64,000 nt of DNA from Nocardia abscessus (GCF_015477775.1 NZ_JADLQO010000004.1:372001-436000), one strand, 5' to 3'; counted from the stretch's first letter, positions 1 to 9,312 are shown. Made by a program: numbers and translations. Notes: generated by a model from the sequence alone, not told the origin.

Positions 1-801
1 TCCGTGGCCGACACGGGCAATCAGGGACTGTTGCTGCTCGGCCAGCAGCGCGCCGCGAAGGAAGCGGACGAACTGCACCCGTTCGGGTACGCCCGCAACC
101 GCTACTTCTATTCGTTCATCGTGGCGCTGGTGCTGTTCACCCTCGGCTCCGGCTACGCCATCTACGAGGGCATCCACAAGATCCAGCATCCGGAGGAGCT
201 GAGTTCGCCGATCGTGGCGGTCGTCATCCTGGTGGTCGCGATCGCGCTGGAGACCTACAGCTTCACCACGGCGGTGCGGGAGTCCAGGCCGCTCAAGGGT
301 GAGGCCAGTTGGTGGCGGTTCATCCGCAACTCGCGCAGCCCGGAACTTCCGGTGGTGCTGCTGGAGGACACCGGCGCGCTGGTCGGCCTGATCTTGGCGC
401 TCGGTGGCGTCGGGCTGACCATGATCACCCACGACCCGATCTGGGACGGCGTCGGCACGCTGGCCATCGGCGGACTGCTCGGCGTCATCGCCGTCGTGCT
501 GATCGTTGAGATGCAGAGCCTGCTGATCGGTGAGGGCGCCACGCCGGAGGAGAACCGGCAGATCCGCGCGAACCTGGTCGACGCCACCCGCATCGATCGG
601 GTGATCCACCTCAAGACCCAATACCTCGGCCCGGAGGAACTGCTCGTGGCGGCGAAGGTCGGCGTGGTGCCCGGTCTGGAGGTCGCGGCGATCGCGAGCG
701 CGATCGATGACGCCGAGGCCCGCGTCCGCGCGGCGGTCCCCGCGGCACGCGTCATCTACCTCGAACCCGATCTGTATCGCACCGAACCCGCCAAGGGATA
801 G
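1..801 (+). CDS. Cation diffusion facilitator (CDF) family transporter, 5' end missing
   Basis: The reading frame is open at base 1, so the N-terminus lies outside the window. The first visible residues, SVADTGNQ, match the metal-binding stretch of TM2 in CDF proteins (HSxxDxxNQ), so TM1 and the start are missing. Further hydrophobic segments follow, then an ED pair at the start of a TM helix (LLEDTGALVG) where CDF proteins carry TM5 metal ligands, then a cytoplasmic C-terminal domain of about 90 residues. The family exports Zn(II), Fe(II) or similar divalent metals by proton antiport at the inner membrane. The metal cannot be read from the sequence. A GTG at position 4 is internal and is not the likely start. 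Confidence 0.85.
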   Translation, partial: SVADTGNQGLLLLGQQRAAKEADELHPFGYARNRYFYSFIVALVLFTLGSGYAIYEGIHKIQHPEELSSPIVAVVILVVAIALETYSFTTAVRESRPLKGEASWWRFIRNSRSPELPVVLLEDTGALVGLILALGGVGLTMITHDPIWDGVGTLAIGGLLGVIAVVLIVEMQSLLIGEGATPEENRQIRANLVDATRIDRVIHLKTQYLGPEELLVAAKVGVVPGLEVAAIASAIDDAEARVRAAVPAARVIYLEPDLYRTEPAKG

Positions 802-865
802 GTCCTCGCGGACCGGAGCAGTTCGGCGCACTGCGCGGGAGGCCCGTACCCGGCTGGGTGGTTTC

Positions 866-2335
866 TCAGCGAGGCTGGCGAGCGGGGGTACGCAAGAGAT
901 CGAGCGGATCGGTGCGGATATCGAAGCGTTCGCGCAGGGCGTGGCGCGCGGCGTGCAATCCGCTCATGCCGTGCACGCCGGGGCCGGGCGGGGTGGCGGA
1001 CGAGCACAGGTAGACGCCGGGGATCGGTGTGGCGTAAGGGTTCCAGCGCGGGGTGGGGCGGAACGCGAACTGGCGCAGGGTCATCGCGCCCGCGGAGATG
1101 TCGCCGCCGATGTAGTTGGCGTTGTGCGTGGGCATTTCGGCGGCGGTGATCACGTTCTTGGCGACGATCAGATCGCGGAAGCCCGGCGCGAATCGCTCGA
1201 CCTGGGCGATCACCTCCTCGCTGACATCGCGGGTGGAGCCGTTGGGCACGTGCGCGTAGGTGTAGTAGGTGTGGCCGCCCGCGGGTGCGCGGGTGGAGTC
1301 GACCACGCCGGGCTGGATGGACAGCACATAGGGCCGTTCGGCGTGTCGTCCCATGGCCACGGCGTGCTCGGCGGCCATGGCCTCGGCGCGGGTGCCGATC
1401 ACGTGCACCGTTCCGGCCGACGCGCAGCTCTCGGCTTGCCACGGCACCGGACCGGACAGCGCGAAGTCGATCTTGCAGGCCGCGCCGCCGTAGCGGAAAC
1501 GCCGCAGCCGCTTCGCGTACCGGGCGGGCAACCGGTGCTCGGCGATCCGCAGCAGTTCGGCCGGGGCGAGGTCGAGCAGAACGGCACGGGCATCGGCGAA
1601 TTCATCCAGCGAGTCGACCCGGTGCCCGGTGTGCACCCGGCCGCCGAGGCGCTCGAGTTCGGCGATGAGGGCGTCGGGAATCGCCTGACTGCCGCCGCGC
1701 GGAATCACCCAGCCCCCGACATGGGCCAGCGTGCCGAGCAGCAGTGCCGCGCCCGCGGCCGTGACGGCGCGCGGCGGAATGATCGCGTGGGTGGCGATGC
1801 CGGTCAGCAGGGCGGGTGCGACCTGCTCGCGGAACCTGACGTTCCACAGCGGTGAGCCCTGCTCCAGCGTGCGCAGGCCGAAACGGATCGCGGTCGCGAG
1901 CCCGGACGGGACGCGGCGCAGATCCGACATCGCGAGGTCGACCACGTCCGGCCAGTGCCGCACCAGCGGCGCGAACAGCTTGCGCCAGGCCGGGCCGTCC
2001 GGACCGAGGTCGTCGACCGTGCGTTCCAGGTCTCGCCAGGCCGCTCCGGCCACGCCGCCGTCGAGCGGATGGGCATAGGAGACCTCGGGGGCGAGCAGCT
2101 CCACGCCGTGCGCGGTCAAGTCGAACGCGCGGAACACCGGGGACGCCGCCGCCATCGGATGCGCGCCCGCGCACACGTCGTGCCGATAACCCGGCAGGGT
2201 CAGCTCGGCCGTGCGGGATCCGCCCCCGGCCGTCGGCTCGGCCTCGTAGACCTCCACGGCGAGCCCCGCTCTGGCCAGAATCACCGCGGCGGCCAGCCCG
2301 TTCGGTCCCGAGCCGACCACAACAACATCAGCCAT
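866..2335 (-). CDS. FAD-dependent oxidoreductase, phytoene-desaturase/CrtI-like
   Basis: This 489-residue protein opens with a dinucleotide-binding fold (VVVGSGPNGLAAAVILARAG, then an acidic residue ending beta-2). It ends with the CrtI-type C-terminal FAD motif around GVYLCSSATPPGPGVHGMSG. The length is normal for NAD(P)/FAD amine-oxidase or phytoene-dehydrogenase-like proteins. No carotenoid genes are nearby, so a carotenoid role is not supported and the substrate is unknown. It is convergent with the CDF gene across 64 bp and stands alone. The family assignment is firm; the function is open. Confidence 0.85.
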   Translation of the reverse strand: MADVVVVGSGPNGLAAAVILARAGLAVEVYEAEPTAGGGSRTAELTLPGYRHDVCAGAHPMAAASPVFRAFDLTAHGVELLAPEVSYAHPLDGGVAGAAWRDLERTVDDLGPDGPAWRKLFAPLVRHWPDVVDLAMSDLRRVPSGLATAIRFGLRTLEQGSPLWNVRFREQVAPALLTGIATHAIIPPRAVTAAGAALLLGTLAHVGGWVIPRGGSQAIPDALIAELERLGGRVHTGHRVDSLDEFADARAVLLDLAPAELLRIAEHRLPARYAKRLRRFRYGGAACKIDFALSGPVPWQAESCASAGTVHVIGTRAEAMAAEHAVAMGRHAERPYVLSIQPGVVDSTRAPAGGHTYYTYAHVPNGSTRDVSEEVIAQVERFAPGFRDLIVAKNVITAAEMPTHNANYIGGDISAGAMTLRQFAFRPTPRWNPYATPIPGVYLCSSATPPGPGVHGMSGLHAARHALRERFDIRTDPLDLLRTPARQPR

Positions 2336-2511
2336 ACCCCCACGCTACCGGCCGACCGACCGCCGACCTGCTCACCGACACCACCACTGGACTGCCGACT
2401 CCCCGCAGTCCGGGCACTCCCACTCCGGGCGCGGGCATTTACCCGTGCAAACTCGCGGCCCGCTGCGGACGACCCCTCGCTCGTCGGCGAAGGCCGCCGG
2501 CGCGGCCCCTG

Positions 2512-3096
2512 CTACGCCGCGCCGACGGCGGCGAGCCACTCCGCCACCAGGAGGTCCAATCGCTGGTCGCGCAACTCCGGTTGGATACGGCCGCCGCGTT
2601 CGAGGGTGGCCAGGCCGTGCAAGGTGCTCCAGGCGACCTCGGTCCGGGTGCCGAGGTCGGGCCCATCGACCCAGGGGCGGAACATGGCTTCCAGCTCGCC
2701 GAACCCCTCGCGCAGCGGCCGGGATGCCTGGAGTCCGAAGATGAGATCGGTGCTCATCAGGAACATCGCGTCGTAGAGCGCCGGATTGGCCGCGGCGAAT
2801 TCCAGGTAGGCCCGCGCGACCCGGCGCAGGCGGTCCGCGTCGTCGGTGGCCTCCGCGTGCGCCTGCCGCATCACCGTGGTGAGCTCGACGAATCCCTGTT
2901 CCGCGACCGCGGAGACGATCGCCGACTTTCCCGTGAAGTGGCTGTACAGCACGGGCTGGCTGTATTCGATCCGTTCGGCGAGGCGGCGTACGGTCACCGC
3001 CTCCCAGCCCTGGGCTTCGGCGAGTTCGCGTGCGGTCTCGATGATGCGCTGCCTGCGTTCGGCCCGCTCGCGTTCCTTGCGCGTCTGAGTGCTCAT
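2512..3096 (-). CDS. TetR/AcrR family transcriptional regulator
   Basis: The N-terminal helix-turn-helix (VTVRRLAERIEYSQPVLYSH, about residues 35-55) is followed by a C-terminal ligand-binding domain with WHG-type character (EVAWSTLHGLATL). I chose the ATG at 3096 (MSTQTRKERER). The longer frame to 3123 would put the start inside the palindrome at 3106-3120. The gene is divergent from the DUF4267 gene, and two copies of one palindrome lie in the gap. The inference is that it represses itself and the DUF4267 gene. The product is 194 residues, normal for TetR proteins. Confidence 0.9.
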   Translation of the reverse strand: MSTQTRKERERAERRQRIIETARELAEAQGWEAVTVRRLAERIEYSQPVLYSHFTGKSAIVSAVAEQGFVELTTVMRQAHAEATDDADRLRRVARAYLEFAAANPALYDAMFLMSTDLIFGLQASRPLREGFGELEAMFRPWVDGPDLGTRTEVAWSTLHGLATLERGGRIQPELRDQRLDLLVAEWLAAVGAA

Positions 3097-3105
3097 GCCC
3101 TGAAT

Positions 3106-3120
3106 TCTAGCGCCGCTAGA
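3106..3120. promoter_or_regulatory. Palindromic operator, copy 1 (TCTAGC-N3-GCTAGA)
   Basis: A perfect 6-3-6 inverted repeat, TCTAGCGCCGCTAGA, lies 9 bp upstream of the TetR start. An identical half-site pair occurs at 3156-3170. Binding by the adjacent TetR protein is inferred from position and symmetry. Confidence 0.75.
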
Positions 3121-3155
3121 CAAACTATCGCAGCTCGCTTAGTCTTACTATCGAA

Positions 3156-3170
3156 TCTAGCAACGCTAGA
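3156..3170. promoter_or_regulatory. Palindromic operator, copy 2 (TCTAGC-N3-GCTAGA)
   Basis: TCTAGCAACGCTAGA is a second perfect copy exactly 50 bp from the first, about five helical turns, so both copies face the same side of the DNA. It lies 50 bp upstream of the DUF4267 start. One site sits near each divergent gene, which suits joint repression of both promoters. Confidence 0.75.
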
Positions 3171-3220
3171 TTTCAGAGCAGAGATTTCCAGAGCAGAGAT
3201 ATCGAGCCAGGAGCGCCACC

Positions 3221-3646
3221 ATGACCCTCTCCCGCATCGCCACCGTCCTGTCCGTGATCGGCGCCGCGTTCATCCTCTACATCGGGATCAGCTACCTGTT
3301 CGCGCCCGACACCATCGCTCCCGGCTTCGGCCTTCCCGCCTGGCCGGACGGTGACGCGGCGGCGTTCATGACCCTCAAAGGCGTGCGGGACACCGTCTTC
3401 GGCGTGCTGATCCTGGTCCTGCTCGGCCTGCGGCAGCGGTACGCGCTCGGCATCGTGACCTTGGTCGTCGCGCTCGTTCCGGTCGGCGACATGCTCACCG
3501 TGCTGAGCTGGCACGGTTCGGCCGCCGCGGCCTTCGGCATCCACGGCCTGACCGCCGCCCTGGTCGCGCTGACCGGCGGGCTCTTGCTCCGCGAGCACAG
3601 CCTGCGCAAGGGCCGCACGACCGCTTCGGTCGCCGCGACCGCCTGA
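3221..3646 (+). CDS. DUF4267 small integral membrane protein
   Basis: This 141-residue protein has about four hydrophobic segments (residues 7-27, 55-70, 74-90, 105-122) and the GIxxLFAPDTIAPGFGLP region typical of DUF4267 proteins. An AGGAG Shine-Dalgarno sits 8 bp before the ATG. The family has no known reaction. It lies divergent from a TetR gene and directly downstream of an operator copy, so it is probably the main regulated target. A role in solvent or drug tolerance is possible but not shown. Confidence 0.8.
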   Translation: MTLSRIATVLSVIGAAFILYIGISYLFAPDTIAPGFGLPAWPDGDAAAFMTLKGVRDTVFGVLILVLLGLRQRYALGIVTLVVALVPVGDMLTVLSWHGSAAAAFGIHGLTAALVALTGGLLLREHSLRKGRTTASVAATA

Positions 3647-3798
3647 CGGGGTTGCGGGTCCGGCGGACCTCTCGACTGCGCTCGCCGCGACGAGACCTCC
3701 TCGCAGTGATCCAAATCACTTCCACCGGGCCGCCGACGATTTTTGGGAGTTCGCTCCGTCATCACCATCGAACGCACGACGAGCAAGGAGATCGACCC

Positions 3799-4014
3799 AT
3801 GGCGACCAAGCCGCACGGCCCCGCGTCCTACTTCCCCTCTATCGAGGCAAAATACGGCCGCGCCATCGAGGAGTGGAAGGCCGCCATGCGCGACACCGGA
3901 CTGACCTCGCACAAGGAACTCGTCGAATGGCTGAAGACCGAGCACGGATTCGGGCACGGCCACGCCACCGCGCTCACCCAGCACCACCTGCACCCGGAGA
4001 AGTGGGCGGCCTGA
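3799..4014 (+). CDS. DUF4287 family protein
   Basis: This is a 71-residue soluble protein. I used the ATG at 3799 because the longer upstream frame from 3652 has no family character, while AAGGAG sits 9 bp before this ATG. The sequence matches the DUF4287 pattern: YFPSIEAKYG, then WKAAMRDTGL, HKELVEWLK and a histidine-rich GFGHGHATAL stretch. Its function is unknown. Related domains occur alone or fused to DUF5655. A strong hairpin closes the gene 12 bp after the stop. Confidence 0.85.
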   Translation: MATKPHGPASYFPSIEAKYGRAIEEWKAAMRDTGLTSHKELVEWLKTEHGFGHGHATALTQHHLHPEKWAA

Positions 4015-4026
4015 CCCGGACGCCAC

Positions 4027-4055
4027 GAAGGGCCCGCAGATCCTGCGGGCCCTTC
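4027..4055. terminator. Bidirectional intrinsic terminator
   Basis: A perfect 13-bp stem, GAAGGGCCCGCAG / CTGCGGGCCCTTC, closes on an ATC loop. It sits between the convergent DUF4287 gene and the dicarboxylate symporter gene, so it can serve both. It lacks a long U tract, as is common in actinobacteria. Confidence 0.8.
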
Positions 4056-4119
4056 ATCATGCGCCGGGCTGCTGTCTCCCGGCCCGGCGCTGCGCCGCGG
4101 ACGGACTGCCCGCCGCGCC

Positions 4120-5484
4120 CTACGCCTTGACCAGATCTACGGCCTCGGCCTCTTGCGTGAGCGGCGCCCCCGGCGTCCCGTGGTCGTCGTCGAGCATGGT
4201 CCGCTCGTCGAAAGGCATCTTGCGATCGAGCACCTCGCGCACCCGGTCCACGTCGACGGTCTTGGTCCAGGTGCCGATCAGCACCGTGGCGACCGCGTTG
4301 CCGGAGAAGTTGGTCAGCGCCCGCGCCTCGGACATGAAGCGGTCGATGCCGACGATCAGGCCGACGCCGTCGAGCAGTTCGGGCCGATGGCTCTGCAATC
4401 CGCCCGCCAGTGTGGCCAGGCCCGCCCCGGTGACGCCCGCGGCGCCCTTGGACGCGATGACCATGAACAGCAGTAGCCCGATTTGCTCGCCGACCGATAG
4501 CGGCTTGCCCATCGCCTCGGCGATGAACAGCGACGCCATGGTCAGGTAGATGGCGGTGCCATCCAGGTTGAACGAGTACCCGGTCGGCACGACGACGCCC
4601 ACGGTCGAGCGCTGCACGCCCATGTGGTCCATCTTCGCGATCAGCCGCGGCAGCGCCGATTCCGACGACGAGGTCGCGACGATCAGCAGATACTCCCGCG
4701 CGAGGTAGCGCACCAGCTTGAAGATCGACACTCGCGAAACGCTCCACAGCAGTACGCCGAGCACACCGAAGACGAACACCAGGCAGGTCAGGTAGAACGC
4801 GGCCATCAGCGTGCCCAGCTTCACCACCGCGTCCAGGCCGGTCTTGCCGACCACGTTCGCGATCGCGCCGAACGCGCCGATCGGCGCCAGCCACAGGATC
4901 ATCACCAGGATCCGGAACACGAGTTTCTGCAGCAGCGCCACGCCGCGCACGATCGGCTCGCCCGCCGTGCCCATGGCCTGCACGGCGAAACCGACCAGCA
5001 GCGCGACGAACAGCGCCTGCAGGACATTGCCGGTGGTGAGCGAGGACAGCAGCGTGGACGGGACGATGTTCTGCACGAACTCCCAGGTGCCGCCCGCGCT
5101 GTGCGCGGTGTTGGCCAGGTCGTGACCGGCTTTGGTCGATTTGGCGATATTCAGGCCGGTGCCGGGTTGCAGCAGATTGCCGACGACGAGACCGATCCCG
5201 AGCGCGATGGTCGACATGATCAGGAAGTAGCCGATGGCCAGACCGCCGACCTTGCCGACGGTGGCCGCGGCGCGCACCGAGCCGATCCCGAGCACGATCG
5301 TGCAGAAGATGACCGGAGCGATCATCATTTTGATGAGATTGACGAAGATGGTCCCCAGCGGAGCGAACGACTGCGCGACGCCGGGGGCCAGCCAGCCGAC
5401 GAGGACGCCTGCGACCACCGCGACGATGACGGCCAGATAGAGCCAATGGGTGCGGTCGTGCCGCGTTCGAGTCGAGTCGCTCAT
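4120..5484 (-). CDS. Dicarboxylate/amino acid:cation symporter (DAACS family, DctA/GltP-like)
   Basis: This 454-residue membrane symporter imports C4-dicarboxylates or glutamate/aspartate with Na+ or H+. The serine-rich re-entrant hairpin (TSSSESALPRLIAKMD) and the substrate-site motif NLDGTAIY (NMDGT-type) are both present. I chose the ATG at 5484 (MSDSTRTRHDR), preceded by AAGGGAA. The frame extended to 5583 adds 33 residues of non-family sequence. It is divergent from a CitA/DcuS-type sensor kinase and its response regulator, which probably control it. That context favours C4-dicarboxylate over amino acid transport. Confidence 0.9.
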   Translation of the reverse strand: MSDSTRTRHDRTHWLYLAVIVAVVAGVLVGWLAPGVAQSFAPLGTIFVNLIKMMIAPVIFCTIVLGIGSVRAAATVGKVGGLAIGYFLIMSTIALGIGLVVGNLLQPGTGLNIAKSTKAGHDLANTAHSAGGTWEFVQNIVPSTLLSSLTTGNVLQALFVALLVGFAVQAMGTAGEPIVRGVALLQKLVFRILVMILWLAPIGAFGAIANVVGKTGLDAVVKLGTLMAAFYLTCLVFVFGVLGVLLWSVSRVSIFKLVRYLAREYLLIVATSSSESALPRLIAKMDHMGVQRSTVGVVVPTGYSFNLDGTAIYLTMASLFIAEAMGKPLSVGEQIGLLLFMVIASKGAAGVTGAGLATLAGGLQSHRPELLDGVGLIVGIDRFMSEARALTNFSGNAVATVLIGTWTKTVDVDRVREVLDRKMPFDERTMLDDDHGTPGAPLTQEAEAVDLVKA

Positions 5485-5606
5485 AGCGAGGATTTCCCTT
5501 CGAAAGGTACCGAAGCGAGGTCGCTGACGCCCGCCAGGCAGAATGATGGTCGGCCGGGTGATCCTGGTCACTGTTTGGTGCATTACGTTCAGCGGAGGAA
5601 GAGCTT

Positions 5607-7175
5607 GTGAGACGCGGTCGGCTCTCCCTCGCCGGTCAGGCGTTCGTCTTCCAGTTGGTCGTGCTCGCGGTGATGATTGCGATCGGCGTGGTGCTCGCCG
5701 TGCTGGACGCCAGGCACGACAGCGACGTCACCACCACCCGCGAGGTCATCGACGTCGCGGTGAGTGTCGCCGACGCGCCCTCCACCGTGGCCGCGATCGG
5801 AGCGGCCGACCCGACCGCGCTGTTGCAGCCGGTCACCGAGGAGATCCGCCGCGAGACCGGCATGGACTTCATCGTGGTCATGGCGCCGGACCGGACGCGC
5901 TACACGCACACCAACCCGGCGATGATCGGGCTGCCGTTCAGCGGCACCATCGATCGCGCGCTGGCCGGTGAGACTTTCACCGAGACCTTCACCGGCACCC
6001 TCGGCCCTTCCATCCGGGCGGTGACTCCGGTGTACGACGACGGGCGGATCGTGGCCCTGGTCTCCGCGGGCGTCACCCGCGCGAAGATCGGCGACCAGGT
6101 CGCCACCCAGCTCCCGGTGATCCTCGGCGTCGCGGGGGCCGGGCTCGTGCTGGCCGCCGGAGGGTCGTTCCTGCTGAGCCGCAGACTGCGGCGGCAGACG
6201 CACGGGCTGGCGCCCGACGAGCTGCGCGCGATGTACGAGCACCACGACGCCGTCCTGCACTCGGTGCACGAGGGTCTGGTGGTGTTCGGGCCCTCCGGCG
6301 AGGACGCCGAGGTGGTCAACGACGAGGCGCGCCGCCTGCTCGACCTGCCCGCGGGCGACGTCCGGCGCAGCGACCTCCCGCTGTCGCTGCAGCGGATGAG
6401 CTGGGGCACCGTCCGCGACGAGATGCACGTGACCACCGACCGGATCCTGCTGGTCAACCAGGACACCGTCTCATGGGACGGCAGGCCGATCGGCACGGTG
6501 ATGACCATTCGCGACCACACCGAATTGCAAGCGGTGATGGGCGAACTCGACTCCGTGCGCAGCTTCGCGGAGTCGTTGCAGGCGCAGGCGCACGAGTCCG
6601 CCAACCGGCTGCACACCGTGGTCACCATGGTGGAGCTGGGCCATCACCGGGAGGCCGTCGAGTTCGCCACCGCGGAACTCGAGCTGTCCCAGTCGCTGAT
6701 CGATCGGCTGTTCGCGGCGGTGGGCGCGCCCGCGCTGGCCGCTCTGCTGCTCGGCAAGGTGAACCAGGCGGCCGAACGCGGCATCGAGCTGACGATCACC
6801 GACGACACCGCCCTGGACTCGGTGGATCCGCTGTCGCCGCACGAGACCGTGACGCTGGTCGGCAATCTCGTCGACAACGCGATCGATGCCGCGGCGAGCA
6901 CCACGTCGGGCTGGGTGGAAGTCACCCTGCGCCACCAGCGGGCGGACGCCGCGAACGAGTCGCTCTACATCCGGATCGCCGACAGCGGCCCCGGCATGTC
7001 GGCGGAGATGTTCGCGCGCGCGTCCCAGCGCGGCTACTCGACCAAAGCCGACCACCACGGGCTCGGTCTCGCACTGGTCCACCGCCTGGTGGCCCGCCAC
7101 GGGGGAAGCATCCGCACCCAACGGGATCCCGAGAGCGCGGTGACCGTGACGATTCCACGAAAGGAAGCGCGATGA
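5607..7175 (+). CDS. Sensor histidine kinase, CitA/DcuS type
   Basis: The domain order is TM1 (about residues 12-33), a periplasmic PAS-like sensor (35-165) with the RRETGMDFIVV pattern of citrate/fumarate sensors, TM2 (about 172-191), a cytoplasmic PAS, a dimerization helix with the phospho-acceptor HESANRLHTV (His about 328) and an HATPase domain (NLVDNAIDAA, DSGPGM, GLGLALVHRL). It starts at GTG with GGAGGAAG just upstream. It is divergent from a dicarboxylate symporter and overlaps its response regulator gene by 4 bp (ATGA). It most likely senses an extracellular dicarboxylate or tricarboxylate. Confidence 0.9.
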   Translation: MRRGRLSLAGQAFVFQLVVLAVMIAIGVVLAVLDARHDSDVTTTREVIDVAVSVADAPSTVAAIGAADPTALLQPVTEEIRRETGMDFIVVMAPDRTRYTHTNPAMIGLPFSGTIDRALAGETFTETFTGTLGPSIRAVTPVYDDGRIVALVSAGVTRAKIGDQVATQLPVILGVAGAGLVLAAGGSFLLSRRLRRQTHGLAPDELRAMYEHHDAVLHSVHEGLVVFGPSGEDAEVVNDEARRLLDLPAGDVRRSDLPLSLQRMSWGTVRDEMHVTTDRILLVNQDTVSWDGRPIGTVMTIRDHTELQAVMGELDSVRSFAESLQAQAHESANRLHTVVTMVELGHHREAVEFATAELELSQSLIDRLFAAVGAPALAALLLGKVNQAAERGIELTITDDTALDSVDPLSPHETVTLVGNLVDNAIDAAASTTSGWVEVTLRHQRADAANESLYIRIADSGPGMSAEMFARASQRGYSTKADHHGLGLALVHRLVARHGGSIRTQRDPESAVTVTIPRKEAR

Positions 7176-7876
7176 TCCGTGTCCTGATCGTCGAGGACGA
7201 GCCGCTGATCGCCGAGGCGCACCGCGCCTATGTGGAGCGCATCACCGGATTCACCCCCGTCGGTGTCGCCCATACCGGACGCGAGGCGATGCGCGCCGCC
7301 GCCGACGCCGCGGCCGAGGGAACGCCGATCGATCTGGTGCTGATGGACATCGGTCTGCCGGACGCCAGCGGGCTCGACGTCGCGGCCGCGCTGACCGGCT
7401 TGGCGCCGCGCCCGGACGTCATCGCCATCACCTCAGCGCGGGACCTGGCCTTGGTGCGCACCGCCGTGTCGCACGGCGTCGTGCTGTACCTGCTGAAGCC
7501 GTTCACCTTCGCCGCGTTCCGCGACAAGCTGGATCGCTATCGTGAGTTCCGCACCGCGCTTCCGGCCGGCGAGAGCGCCATCTCCCAGCACGACATCGAC
7601 CGGGCGCTGAGCGCGCTGCGCACCCCGGACCAGCGCGCCGCCACCCCGAAGGGCGTCGCGCCGCAGACTCTCGACGAGATCTCCCGCACCGTGCGCGCAG
7701 CCGAGGGCGAGGGCGTCACCGCCGCGGACACCGCGACCTCGATCGGGGTGTCACGCATCACCGCATGGCGCTACCTGGAGAAGCTGGCCGACGACGGGTT
7801 GGTCGTGCGCCGCTCGGACTACGGCAGAGCGGGACGCCCGAAGACCCGCTACGTCTGGAAGACCACGCCCGGCTGA
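7172..7876 (+). CDS. Response regulator, CitB/DcuR type
   Basis: This 234-residue regulator has an N-terminal receiver domain with EDE at the acidic pocket, the phosphorylatable Asp in VLMDIGLP (about residue 57) and the Lys in LLKPF. A C-terminal helix-turn-helix (TAWRYLEKLADDGLVVR, then GRAGRPKTRY) is typical of CitB/DcuR regulators. The ATG overlaps the kinase stop codon, indicating translational coupling. The likely target is the divergent symporter promoter in 5485-5606. The gene abuts the convergent P450 gene with no intervening base. Confidence 0.9.
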   Translation: MIRVLIVEDEPLIAEAHRAYVERITGFTPVGVAHTGREAMRAAADAAAEGTPIDLVLMDIGLPDASGLDVAAALTGLAPRPDVIAITSARDLALVRTAVSHGVVLYLLKPFTFAAFRDKLDRYREFRTALPAGESAISQHDIDRALSALRTPDQRAATPKGVAPQTLDEISRTVRAAEGEGVTAADTATSIGVSRITAWRYLEKLADDGLVVRRSDYGRAGRPKTRYVWKTTPG

Positions 7877-9178
7877 TCAGACCGGTTCCGGCGCGGGCGC
7901 GCGCTGACCGAGCCGCACCGGCATCCGTTCGTACCCGTGCAGGGTGAACAGCGCGCGCCGCTTCGGCGCACCGTCCAGGCGCAGGTCGGGGAACCGCTCG
8001 AACAGGGCTTGCAGCGCGTAGACGCCCTCCATCCTGGCCAGGCTGGCCCCGAGGCAGACGTGCACGCCGCTGCTGAACGACAGGTGCTCCTTGGCGTTGT
8101 CGCGTCCGATGTCGAACCGCCCGGGATCGGCGAAGACCGCTGGGTCGCGATTGGCGCCCGCCAGCGACAGCACCACGGTATTGCCCGCGCGCACCCGGAA
8201 ACCGTCGATCTCCACGTCGGTCAGCGCGGTGCGCGCTGTGGTCTGCACCGGGGAGTCGAAGCGCAGGATCTCCTCGACGGCGTTGGGCCACAGCTCCGGT
8301 TCTTCGCGCAGCCTTTCCAGCTGATCGGGATGGGCCAGCAGTTGTGCGACACCGTTGCCGATCAGGTTGACCGTCGTCTCGAAGCCCGCGCCCATCAGCA
8401 GGCTCGCGGTGGCCTTGAGCGCGTAGGAGTCCAGCTCGCCCGCGGTGACCAGGCTGCTGAGGATGTCCTCGCCCGGCGCACGGCGCAACCGTTCGATGTG
8501 CTGGTCGAGGTAGTCGTTCATCACCTCCATGGCCAGCAGCGCCTTGCGGTGGGCGCGCCACGGGATGCCGACGTCCAGCAACGGCGTCATCTGATCACCC
8601 CAGTCGAGGAACCTGGCCTTGTCCTCGTCGGGGAAGCCGAGCATCTCGGAGATGATCGCGATCGGCACCTGGGAGGCGAAGGAACCGATCAGATCCGCCG
8701 AGCCGTGCGCGGGCAGCGCGTCCAGCAATTCCTCGGTGACCGTCTCGACGCGGTCGCGCAGTCTGCGGATCGCGCGCGGGGTGAACGCCGAGGCGACCGG
8801 TTTGCGCATCGCCGTGTGCTCCGGCGGATCGATCACCAGCATCGACGGCGGCTCGACCGGGTTCGGCGGCAGCGGGAAGCGCTCGGCCAGCTTCTGCAGC
8901 GGCTTGGGGATGTTGAAGCTCTCCGTGGTGCGCACGCCGAAACGGTTGTCGCGCAGGATGGAACGGCACAGCTCGTGATCGAAGGTCGCCCACGCGATGG
9001 AGGTGCGCAGCAGTCTCCCCTGCCCGCGCAACCGCTCGATCAGCGGGTAGGGGTCGTCGAAGCCGTCGGGCCCGCCCATCAGTTCGGCGAACGGGTCGCC
9101 GCGGCGGGCCTGCAGCCGCAGGACGAGACGAGGCGCGCCCTGCACCGACAACCAGCGGAACCAATAGTGTGGCTTCAT
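7877..9178 (-). CDS. Cytochrome P450
   Basis: This 433-residue P450 carries the I-helix oxygen-activation motif (GAGFETT, with Glu in the common Asp position), the K-helix ExxR (EEILR) and the heme-ligand loop FSSGVHVCLG (Cys about residue 375). PPEHTAMRKPV in the C-helix region is also typical. It is a soluble class I bacterial P450 that needs ferredoxin and reductase from elsewhere, since none is encoded nearby. The substrate is unknown. The 134 bp upstream separates it from the TIGR03089 gene on the same strand. Confidence 0.92.
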   Translation of the reverse strand: MKPHYWFRWLSVQGAPRLVLRLQARRGDPFAELMGGPDGFDDPYPLIERLRGQGRLLRTSIAWATFDHELCRSILRDNRFGVRTTESFNIPKPLQKLAERFPLPPNPVEPPSMLVIDPPEHTAMRKPVASAFTPRAIRRLRDRVETVTEELLDALPAHGSADLIGSFASQVPIAIISEMLGFPDEDKARFLDWGDQMTPLLDVGIPWRAHRKALLAMEVMNDYLDQHIERLRRAPGEDILSSLVTAGELDSYALKATASLLMGAGFETTVNLIGNGVAQLLAHPDQLERLREEPELWPNAVEEILRFDSPVQTTARTALTDVEIDGFRVRAGNTVVLSLAGANRDPAVFADPGRFDIGRDNAKEHLSFSSGVHVCLGASLARMEGVYALQALFERFPDLRLDGAPKRRALFTLHGYERMPVRLGQRAPAPEPV

Positions 9179-9312
9179 AGTCCAACCCCGTCGTTGTGCG
9201 ATGACTCCACCGTACGGAACGGCGCCGACTTGTAAAACGTCCTCAGGTCGGATGCGGCGCCCATACCGTGGTAGGAGCCGCTACCGGGCGCCGATCGCGA
9301 TCGGATCGCCGC

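Noticed and set aside
7877..9178. Unusual heme-binding motif (FSSGVHVCLG)
   Set aside because: Ser in place of the first Gly is common in actinobacterial P450s. The Cys, ExxR and I-helix are all intact, so it is not noteworthy.
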